Assembly (NCBI GenBank): GCA_019244985.1
Contig: JAFASB010000466.1
Coordinates: 1 to 9,120 of the forward strand
Length of the DNA: 9,120 nucleotides
Direction: 5' to 3'
Source of the DNA: Acidimicrobiia bacterium
GTDB lineage: Bacteria > Actinomycetota > Acidimicrobiia > Acidimicrobiales > AC-14
Shown: one piece after another, positions 1-4,971 of the stretch
How positions within the stretch are numbered: the stretch's first letter is position 1
Layout of the letters: every line of letters starts with the position of its first letter
Notes under the pieces: generated by a model
What the model saw: only the letters and a program-made list of their open reading frames with translations
The model's database searches: none
What the model was told of the DNA's origin: nothing
Made by a program: the position numbers and the translations under genes

Positions 1-435
1 GTCAGTCACGCCATGCGCAGCAACGGGCTCTCGCCGGGCTCGCTGAGCTTCGAGATCACCGAGAGCGTCCTGATGGAGGACGTGGAGTTCTCCATCGAGA
101 GCCTGGTTGGCCTCAAGGCCTTGGGCGTGCGGCTGGCGGTCGACGACTTTGGCACCGGCTATTCGTCCCTCGCCTACCTGAAGCGCCTGCCGCTCGACAC
201 GCTGAAGATCGACCGGGCCTTTGTCGACGGGCTGGGCACCGACCCCAACGACTCGGCGATCGTCGCCGCCATCGTCGCCCTCGCCGGCGCCCTGGGCCTG
301 AAGGTCGTCGCCGAGGGGGTCGAGACCGACCGCCAGATGGAGGAGCTCCGGCGGCTGGGTTGCGACCGGGCCCAGGGTTACCGCTTCGCCAAGCCCTTGT
401 CGGCTGCGGACTTCGAGGAGTACATCCGCCGCTGA
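1..435 (+). CDS. EAL-domain protein, probable c-di-GMP phosphodiesterase (C-terminal part; 5' end outside window)
   Basis: The frame is open from base 1, so the gene starts upstream; 144 residues are visible, about the last 60 percent of an EAL domain. Visible signatures are FEITES (residues 17-22), the loop-6 motif DDFGTGYSSL (48-57), LKIDRAFV (68-75), VVAEGVET (102-109) and AQGYRFAKPL near the end. In characterised EAL enzymes the Glu of the ExTE motif, the DD pair, the Lys of KID, the Glu of AEGVE and the Gln of QGY form the metal and substrate site for hydrolysing c-di-GMP to pGpG. All of them are present here, so activity is plausible. The EAL triplet itself and any upstream GGDEF, PAS or membrane segments lie outside the window, so a bifunctional or sensor role cannot be judged. 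The gene ends with TGA, 32 bp before the next start. Confidence 0.93.
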   Translation, partial: VSHAMRSNGLSPGSLSFEITESVLMEDVEFSIESLVGLKALGVRLAVDDFGTGYSSLAYLKRLPLDTLKIDRAFVDGLGTDPNDSAIVAAIVALAGALGLKVVAEGVETDRQMEELRRLGCDRAQGYRFAKPLSAADFEEYIRR

Positions 436-467
436 GGGAGTCGGAGCCGGTGGGGTAAGTAGGGACT

Positions 468-1211
468 GTGACTGATCCCGACGACCGCGAGCTGTCCCAG
501 GCCATCGGCCGAGTCGCTGGAGGCGAGCTTCGCCGCAGCGACGTCCGACCTCTCGCCCGGACGGTCGTGTCGTCGCTGCGCCGCGCCGGCCGTTCAGCCG
601 TCGTCGGCGGCCAGTGGCTGGCGGAGACTGCGATCGAAGCCGTCCCGCACATTCCGGTTCGCGACATCGAGACGCTGCAGGTTCACCACGGCGGCGCCAG
701 CGGTGCCGTGCTCGCCGGTGAGCTCATCCGCAACGCGGCGCGCGCCTCGGCCGCCGTCGGCGCCACGATGGGCGCCCTGGCCGCGGGTGAGGACCTCGCG
801 CCCCCGGCATGGGTCGTGCTGCCGATCGAGCTCGTCGTCGAGACCCTCGCCGTCGCCGCCATCGAGATGAAGTTGGTCGCCGAGCTGCACGAGGTCTACG
901 GCCGGCCTGTGCCCGGCCAGGGCACCGAGCGGGCCCTGGCGTTGGCCCGGGCGTGGGGCGAGCGTCGCGGCGTCCGTCCCGAGATGCTGCTCACCGGCGT
1001 CGGCCTCGGCGAGGCGCTCGGACGGGGCACGCGCAACGAGGTCATGCGTCTCGTACGTCGACGACTCATGCGGCGCACGCTGCGCAACACGACATCGCTG
1101 GTGCCGTTCCTGATCGGCGCCGTCGCCGGAGCGGAGGTGAACCGCAGGGCCACTGCGAGTCTCGGCGACGCGGTCGTCCGCGACCTCGCCGACCCCAGAC
1201 CCTGGCGTTAG
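468..1211 (+). CDS. hypothetical protein, possibly EcsC-like
   Basis: 247 aa from a GTG start. It has an N-terminal polar part, alanine/glycine-rich hydrophobic stretches (about residues 78-107 and 114-133), and a hydrophobic C-terminal patch, LVPFLIGAVAGAEVNRRA (211-228). The pattern of a helix ending in AELHEVYG (138-145), then a basic RRR segment, then a P-x-x-G-A-x-x-G-x-x-x-N motif resembles the EcsC family. EcsC proteins are helical and membrane-associated with poorly defined roles. The match is by eye and weak; an unrelated actinobacterial hypothetical is equally possible. GTG is chosen because it is the first start after the EAL stop; a GGGA lies 1-4 nt upstream and a TAAGTA box sits at 456-461. 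Its TAG stop overlaps by two bases the TAA of the convergent dioxygenase gene. Confidence 0.75.
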   Translation: MTDPDDRELSQAIGRVAGGELRRSDVRPLARTVVSSLRRAGRSAVVGGQWLAETAIEAVPHIPVRDIETLQVHHGGASGAVLAGELIRNAARASAAVGATMGALAAGEDLAPPAWVVLPIELVVETLAVAAIEMKLVAELHEVYGRPVPGQGTERALALARAWGERRGVRPEMLLTGVGLGEALGRGTRNEVMRLVRRRLMRRTLRNTTSLVPFLIGAVAGAEVNRRATASLGDAVVRDLADPRPWR

Positions 1212-1987
1212 TAGCGCATTCCCTCTCGCGGCATGCCGTCGATCATGCCGAGCGAGAGGTAGTGGTCCCAGCCGAGCATGTGGCGGAGCGCGGGGGTTGC
1301 CCGCTCGAGGACCTCGGGGCTGAGCGACACGAACCAGTTCTCCTGCTGACGGATGAACGGCCGGCAGTAGTAGGCGAGGATCCCGTGCCGGCGTTCGTCC
1401 TTGGTGACGTTGGCGCCGGTCTGGTGCCACAGGCGTCCTTCGAACACGAACGCCGTGCCGGCCGGCCCGCACACCGGCTCGGTGTCGGGCAGGTTCGACC
1501 AGTCGGGGCCGTGGTCGAGGCGGTGTGTGCCGGGCACGATCCGCGTGGCGCCGTTCTCGGGCGTGAAGTCGTCGAGCATCCACATCACATTGGCGACGAG
1601 GGGATACGGCGGCCACGGCGGCGGCACGAAGCTCTCGTCGGCGTGCATGAACATCGGGGTCCCGCCCGGGCCCGCGATGTTGGCGTCGATATTCGACAGG
1701 AGGAAGTCCGGCCCGAGGAGGTGACCCATGAGGCGCAGGATCAGCGCGTCCGGGGCGAGCTCCTCGAACATCTCGCCCTTGTTGAGCAGGGTCCAGACGC
1801 GCTGGTTGGCCCCGCCGTCGTAGACGTAGTCGGTGCCGTCGGCGATCTCGGCCTCGGCCAGCTCGATCAGCCGGGCCCGTAGCGCAGCGACCCGATCGGG
1901 GGGCAGGGCGCCTTCGATCAGGCAGTAGCCGTGCTGGTCGAGGTCGGCCTTGGCCCGGTCGTAATCGGTGGTCAACACAGCGGTCAC
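1208..1987 (-). CDS. phytanoyl-CoA dioxygenase (PhyH) family Fe(II)/2-oxoglutarate oxygenase
   Basis: 259 aa from GTG at 1987. The double-stranded beta-helix core carries the non-haem iron triad: H115-A-D117 in MFMHADESF, and distal H188 in LWHQTGANV. R199 lies eleven residues after the distal His, the usual place of the 2-oxoglutarate-binding arginine. ENGATRIVPGTHR (144-156) is the conserved turn typical of PhyH enzymes. The family hydroxylates lipid acyl-CoAs or diverse small metabolites using O2 and 2-oxoglutarate; the substrate here is unknown. The frame stays open upstream to an ATG at 2113, but that would overlap the divergent reductase gene with low-complexity sequence. GTG 1987 (or GTG 1978, TTG 1975) directly precedes the conserved TDYDRAKADLDQHGY start and lies 8 nt after a TACAGT box. 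It is divergent from the F420 reductase, so the two may be co-regulated. Confidence 0.9.
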   Translation of the reverse strand: MTAVLTTDYDRAKADLDQHGYCLIEGALPPDRVAALRARLIELAEAEIADGTDYVYDGGANQRVWTLLNKGEMFEELAPDALILRLMGHLLGPDFLLSNIDANIAGPGGTPMFMHADESFVPPPWPPYPLVANVMWMLDDFTPENGATRIVPGTHRLDHGPDWSNLPDTEPVCGPAGTAFVFEGRLWHQTGANVTKDERRHGILAYYCRPFIRQQENWFVSLSPEVLERATPALRHMLGWDHYLSLGMIDGMPREGMRY

Positions 1988-1995
1988 AGTGTCGA

Positions 1996-2001
1996 ACTGT
2001 A
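1996..2001 (-). promoter_or_regulatory. putative -10 box (TACAGT) for the PhyH gene, leaderless-type
   Basis: TACAGT fits the actinobacterial TANNNT -10 pattern. It lies 8 nt before GTG 1987, so transcription would begin at or almost at the start codon. No Shine-Dalgarno and no convincing -35 is visible. It is inferred from sequence alone. Confidence 0.35.
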
Positions 2002-2011
2002 ACGATCCTCG

Positions 2012-2017
2012 TAACCT
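2012..2017 (+). promoter_or_regulatory. putative -10 box (TAACCT) for the F420 reductase gene, leaderless-type
   Basis: TAACCT ends 10 nt before ATG 2028, which fits a leaderless transcript. The sequence between box and ATG (GCGGGCCCGT) has no Shine-Dalgarno. It shares the 40-bp divergent gap with the minus-strand box at 1996-2001. A TAACGAT at 2000-2006 is a second, less well placed candidate. Confidence 0.4.
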
Positions 2018-2027
2018 GCGGGCCCGT

Positions 2028-2684
2028 ATGCGTGTAGGGATCCTCGGAGGGACCGGCCCGGCCGGCAAGGCGTTGGCCGCCCGTCTGGCGTCGGCCGGCA
2101 TCGACGTGGTCATCGGCTCGCGTTCGCGTGAGCGCGGTGAAGAGATCTGTCAGCAGCTGCGGGACAAGTGGCCCGACCACAACCTGTCGCTGACCGGCGG
2201 CGAGAACGTGGAGGCGGCCAGCACCGAGCTCGTCGTCGTGGCAACGCCGTGGGACGCAGCAGCGGCGACGGCGGCCGGGCTGTCGCAGCACCTGACCGAC
2301 AAGGTCGTGATCTCCATGGCCAACGCCCTGACCCGCCTCGGCAAGGACTTCGTGCCGCTCATGCCGGGACGCGGTTCGATCACCGCCGGTGTCCAGGCGG
2401 CGGTGCCTGCCGCCCGGGTCGCAGGCGCCTTTCATCACCTGCCCGCGCACGCGTTGGGCGACCTCGACCACACCCTCGAGAGCGACGTCCTCATCTGCGC
2501 CGACCATCCCGATGCGGCGACGACCACGGCCGAGCTGGTTGCCAAGATTCCCGGTCTCCGGCCCGTGCACGTCGGTTCACTGGACGCGGCCGCACCCGTC
2601 GAGTCGTTCACGGCGGTGCTGCTTCAGGTGAACGTCCGCTACAAGACCCGCGCCGCCATCCGCATCACCGGGCTGGACATCTAG
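2028..2684 (+). CDS. npdG: NADPH-dependent F420 reductase (F420H2:NADP+ oxidoreductase, Fno family)
   Basis: 218 aa. It transfers hydride between NADP(H) and the deazaflavin cofactor F420, supplying F420H2 to F420-dependent enzymes in the cytoplasm. The N-terminus is a Rossmann fold with GILGGTGPAGKALA (residues 4-17). It is followed by GSRSRERGEE (30-39), whose Ser/Arg are placed to read the NADP 2'-phosphate. Family features continue with VVVATPWDAA and ISMANALTR, and end in the C-terminal helix ESFTAVLLQVNVRYKTRAAIRITGLDI, split by the usual N-x-R-Y-K. Length matches the family (about 210-225 aa). ATG 2028 is chosen over the open frame back to 1968 because the Rossmann strand begins immediately after it. 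The gene implies that the organism makes or uses F420. The symbol follows actinobacterial/archaeal usage. Confidence 0.9.
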   Translation: MRVGILGGTGPAGKALAARLASAGIDVVIGSRSRERGEEICQQLRDKWPDHNLSLTGGENVEAASTELVVVATPWDAAAATAAGLSQHLTDKVVISMANALTRLGKDFVPLMPGRGSITAGVQAAVPAARVAGAFHHLPAHALGDLDHTLESDVLICADHPDAATTTAELVAKIPGLRPVHVGSLDAAAPVESFTAVLLQVNVRYKTRAAIRITGLDI

Positions 2685-2791
2685 TTCGCGTGAGCGAGCG
2701 AAGCGAGCGAACCAATGTGAGAGTGCTTGTTTCGCCGCGAAGCGGCGAAGACCGGATCCTCTCGCCGCCGAAGGCGGCCCGTTGATCCGGT
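2684..2791. repeat. palindrome-rich intergenic element between the F420 reductase and mshC-like genes
   Basis: Four inverted repeats are packed into 108 bp. GTTCGC (2684-2689) pairs with GCGAAC (2707-2712) around a GAGCGA/GCGAGC-rich centre. TTCGCCGC (2731-2738) pairs perfectly with GCGGCGAA (2742-2749) over a GAA loop. GCCGCC (2764-2769) pairs with GGCGGC (2773-2778), also over GAA. ACCGGATC (2751-2758) pairs with GATCCGGT (2784-2791), enclosing the third hairpin. No T-tract follows, so it is not a classic intrinsic terminator in the + direction. The low-complexity stem-loop style looks like a dispersed REP-like intergenic repeat, but only one copy is in the window. Confidence 0.6.
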
Positions 2792-3906
2792 TGTACGACA
2801 CCGCCCGTCAGGAGGTGGTGCCGTTCGAGCCGGCGGGTCGCACGGTCACGATGTACACGTGCGGCATCACGCCGTACGCGGCCAGCCACGTGGGCCACGC
2901 GGCGGCGTACGTCACCTACGACATCCTCGAGCGTCGCCTGCGCGACCTCGGCCACACGACCCAGCTCGTGCGCAACGTCACCGATGTCGACGACGACATC
3001 CTCCGCAAGGCGCGGGAGCTCGGCGTCTACTACCTCGACCTGGCGGCCGAGGAGACCGCCCGCTTCGACGCCGACATGTCCGCCCTCGGTCTGCTGCAGC
3101 CCTTCAGCACGCCCCGCGCCACGTCGGCGATCCACGACATCCTCGGGTTCATCGGCATGGTGATCGACCGCGGCCACGCGTACGAGTCCGGCGGCGGCGT
3201 GTACTTCAGTGTCGCCAGCTTCGACAGGTTCGGCCAGGTCAGCCATCTGTCGCGGGAGGAGATGCTCCGGCTGGCGGCCGAGCATGGTGGCAACCCCGAT
3301 GACCCCGCCAAGCGGGACCCGCTCGACTTCGTGCTCTGGCAGCCGTCGGCACCCGACGAGCCGTCGTGGCCGTCGATGTGGGGTCCAGGCCGTCCGGGCT
3401 GGCACATCGAGTGCTCGACGCTCGCCCTGCGCGAGCTCGGCACAACGATCGACCTGCACGGCGGCGGCTCCGACCTCATCTTCCCCCACCACGAGTCGGA
3501 GGCTGCCCAGTCCGAGGCGGCGACCGGTCAACCGTTCGTACGCCACTGGCTGCACCAGGGGATGGTCCGCCTCGGCGGCGAGAAGATGTCCAAGTCGCTC
3601 GGCAACCTCGTGTTCGTCAGCGACCTGGTGAAGGAGTGGGAGCCGATGGCCGTGCGCCTGGCCATCCTCGCCAACCACTACCGGGACTCGTGGGACTGGG
3701 AGGACGACCTCTTGCCGGTCGCGCTCGAACGCCTGGAGCGTTGGCGGGCCGCGGGGGAGGGAGACGGGGGACTCGATGCCGCCCGCGCCGCCCTGGACGA
3801 CGATCTCGACGCGCCCGGTGCGCTTGCCGCGGCCGACGAAGCTGCGAGACACGGTGAGGGCGTGTCGGCGGCGGCCTCGCTGTTGGGCGTCGACCTCGCT
3901 AGTTGA
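2782..3906 (+). CDS. mshC: MshC-like L-cysteine:GlcN-Ins ligase (class I CysRS paralog, mycothiol biosynthesis)
   Basis: 374 aa. MshC joins cysteine to the amine of GlcN-myo-inositol via cysteinyl-AMP, the ATP-dependent step of mycothiol synthesis. The class I nucleotidyl-transferase core is clear. YTCGITPY (25-32) has the MshC-type CGITPY rather than CGPTVY of true CysRS. HVGH (36-39) serves as HIGH, and EKMSKS (267-272) is the KMSKS loop. Zn ligands are C27, C211 (in WHIEC) and H236, with E240 also placed as in CysRS. GPGRPGWHIEC and LHGGGSDLIFPHHE are typical of both. After about residue 300 there is only a short helical tail, so the DALR/anticodon domain of CysRS (about 460 aa) is missing. 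The only start is TTG 2782 (none further upstream in frame). This removes the N-terminal extension common in MshC, and no Shine-Dalgarno is visible. Alternative: a CysRS-like protein with another amine acceptor. Confidence 0.85.
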   Translation: MIRLYDTARQEVVPFEPAGRTVTMYTCGITPYAASHVGHAAAYVTYDILERRLRDLGHTTQLVRNVTDVDDDILRKARELGVYYLDLAAEETARFDADMSALGLLQPFSTPRATSAIHDILGFIGMVIDRGHAYESGGGVYFSVASFDRFGQVSHLSREEMLRLAAEHGGNPDDPAKRDPLDFVLWQPSAPDEPSWPSMWGPGRPGWHIECSTLALRELGTTIDLHGGGSDLIFPHHESEAAQSEAATGQPFVRHWLHQGMVRLGGEKMSKSLGNLVFVSDLVKEWEPMAVRLAILANHYRDSWDWEDDLLPVALERLERWRAAGEGDGGLDAARAALDDDLDAPGALAAADEAARHGEGVSAAASLLGVDLAS

Positions 3907-4249
3907 CGATCAGCTCGGTCCGCTTGTGGGCCGGGTGGAGCTGGCAGTACACGACGTAGGTGCCTTTGGCCGTCGGCGTGATCTTCACGCTGATGGTCTT
4001 ATCCGGGTCGACCGTCTGCTTGACGCCAAAGGCGTCGATGCTGAAGCCGTGCGTGACCTTGGTGGCGTTGCCGACCTTGATCACGACCTTGCGCCCTTCC
4101 TTGACCTTGATCGGGTTGCTGGGCTTCCAGCCGGTGCCGCCGGCGACGGGCGCGGCGACAACCCCCTTGTGGGTGGTCTTCACGCTGCAGCCCGCAAGCA
4201 GCAGGCTGCCGGCGAGCAGAGGTGCGAGGACGAGGGCGACCCGCTTCAT
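3899..4249 (-). CDS. cupredoxin-like lipoprotein
   Basis: 116 aa. The N-terminus is a lipoprotein signal: MKR, a hydrophobic stretch and lipobox LLAGC with Cys21, so the mature protein is probably anchored to the outer face of the membrane. After a flexible linker, residues 47-116 read as a small beta-sandwich (IKVKEGRKVVIKVGNAT, then KTISVKITPTAKGTYVVYC) with a cupredoxin copper layout: H67 in THGFSI, C102 and H105 in YCQLHP. The axial methionine expected about five residues after the second His is absent (position 110 is Arg); H108 is the nearest other ligand. It may carry electrons, store or sense copper, or be a degenerate fold. It is the last gene of a minus-strand cluster, 15 bp after the STAS gene. 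Its 3' end overlaps the convergent mshC-like gene by 8 bp. Confidence 0.8.
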   Translation of the reverse strand: MKRVALVLAPLLAGSLLLAGCSVKTTHKGVVAAPVAGGTGWKPSNPIKVKEGRKVVIKVGNATKVTHGFSIDAFGVKQTVDPDKTISVKITPTAKGTYVVYCQLHPAHKRTELIVN

Positions 4250-4264
4250 CGGCGGGGAAGCTAA

Positions 4265-4612
4265 CTAACTCGCTGCGCAGTCGTCGACCACAGCGCAGTC
4301 GTCATCGAACACCGAGAGCAGGTCGGTCAGCCCGGTCAGCTCGAGGAGGCGGCTCACGTCGGTGCTGGGACACCGCAACAGAAGGTCGCCGCCGTCGTTC
4401 TTCAGGCGCCCGCGAGCGAGGACCAGGGCCACCAGGGCATCGAAGTCGAGCTTGGCCGTGGGCTTGAGGTCGAGGACGACGCGGTTGTGACCGTGGCCGA
4501 CGAGCTCGTCGAGCCGGCGCTGGAGCTGGGCGGCGCTGTCCTGATGGAGGTCGCCGTCCACGGTGATCCAGTGCCAGCCGTCGCCCCGCTGGGCGGTCGT
4601 CAGGGTGATCAT
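4265..4612 (-). CDS. STAS-domain protein (anti-sigma factor antagonist-like, phospho-acceptor Ser missing)
   Basis: 115 aa from ATG 4612. The fold pattern matches STAS/SpoIIAA: GWHWITVDGDLHQDSAAQL (12-30), a helix, NRVVLDLKPTAKLDFDAL (43-60), a helix, GGDLLLRCPSTDVSRLLELTGL (74-95), and a short C-terminal strand. These small cytoplasmic proteins bind anti-sigma kinases and are normally switched by phosphorylation of a Ser in the DSxGL loop. Here that loop reads DFDAL (56-60), so no Ser or Thr is available; the Asp could mimic phosphate, or the protein may have another partner. The frame is open back to ATG 4690, but that adds a Pro/Arg-rich stretch overlapping the small upstream gene, so ATG 4612 at the first beta-strand is preferred. 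It starts 13 nt after the upstream stop, consistent with co-transcription. The C-terminus is rich in Asp and Cys. Confidence 0.82.
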   Translation of the reverse strand: MITLTTAQRGDGWHWITVDGDLHQDSAAQLQRRLDELVGHGHNRVVLDLKPTAKLDFDALVALVLARGRLKNDGGDLLLRCPSTDVSRLLELTGLTDLLSVFDDDCAVVDDCAAS

Positions 4613-4625
4613 CGCGAGCGGCCGG

Positions 4626-4790
4626 TCAGGCCGCTTCCTCCTCGTCGACGGGAGCGGGCGGGGCGTCGGTGCGGTCGCCGCGAAGGTCATCGAGTAGGCG
4701 CTCCCAGCGGAGCTGCTGGGCGAGCCAACGCATCGCCGCTTCCTTGCCCTGTGGATTGGTGGATGTGTGGTGCATGTGTTGTGTCTTCAT
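4626..4790 (-). CDS. small hypothetical protein with WLAQQLRWERLLDDLR helix
   Basis: A 54-aa frame upstream of the STAS gene on the same strand. It has a His/Thr/Gln-rich start, an amphipathic helix AAMRWLAQQLRWERLLDDLR (residues 18-37) and an acidic tail, APVDEEEAA. No known domain is recognised. The W-L-x-x-x-L-x-W-E-x-x-L-x-x-L-R rhythm looks like a genuine short helical protein, perhaps a protein-binding peptide. The helix and the tight 13-nt spacing to the STAS start support coding. Start choice is uncertain. ATG 4790 has only a weak purine run directly before it, ATG 4775 has none, and ATG 4733 has AAGGA seven nt upstream, a good Shine-Dalgarno, which would give a 35-aa protein that still contains the helix. 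The cluster lies downstream of the CRP-type palindrome at 4853-4870. Confidence 0.55.
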   Translation of the reverse strand: MKTQHMHHTSTNPQGKEAAMRWLAQQLRWERLLDDLRGDRTDAPPAPVDEEEAA

Positions 4791-4852
4791 CTCTCTTGTT
4801 CCAACGCAAGGTCACCACATCACCCTCCCCTCGCGCTAACCAAAGCAAGCAA

Positions 4853-4870
4853 ATGTGACAGCATTCACAT
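4853..4870. promoter_or_regulatory. CRP/GlxR-type operator palindrome (TGTGA-N6-TCACA)
   Basis: ATGTGA-CAGCAT-TCACAT is a perfect 6+6 inverted repeat with a 6-bp spacer and contains the exact CRP-family consensus TGTGAN6TCACA. Actinobacterial Crp/GlxR proteins bind the same consensus. The site lies 63 bp upstream of ATG 4790 (small protein-STAS-cupredoxin cluster) and 101 bp upstream of thrS, so it could control either. The position suits activation of the minus-strand cluster better. Confidence 0.6.
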
Positions 4871-4956
4871 ACTCCGGGGGATCCCAAAATTCCTGCTTGG
4901 GGCGGTCAGAAACCCACTCTGGGTAGCGAAGAGACGCCCGTCGCCGCTCGTGTGCC

Positions 4957-4962
4957 TATCCT
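4957..4962 (+). promoter_or_regulatory. putative -10 box (TATCCT) for thrS, leaderless-type
   Basis: TATCCT matches TANNNT and ends 9 nt before ATG 4972. No Shine-Dalgarno lies between (CGGCCGACG), consistent with a leaderless or near-leaderless transcript. No clear -35 is seen. Confidence 0.4.
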
Positions 4963-4971
4963 CGGCCGACG

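Noticed and set aside
594..2570. A 658-codon open frame on the minus strand spanning three genes
   Set aside because: It is a high-GC shadow frame: it crosses the EcsC-like, PhyH and F420-reductase genes, is Arg/Gly-rich low complexity and shows no domain, while the genes beneath have clear motifs.
2665..3852. A 395-codon minus-strand open frame opposite the mshC-like gene
   Set aside because: Mirror frame of a gene with intact HIGH/KMSKS and Zn-ligand motifs; its translation is biased towards Val, Arg and Gly with no recognisable fold.
4687..4887. A 66-codon minus-strand frame in the thrS/STAS gap
   Set aside because: It runs over the CRP-type palindrome and overlaps the better-supported small gene in another frame; no Shine-Dalgarno and no helix or motif.
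4791..4971. T-box leader for thrS
   Set aside because: The gap is short, has no T-box consensus or specifier-loop architecture, and a -10 box lies next to the start codon.
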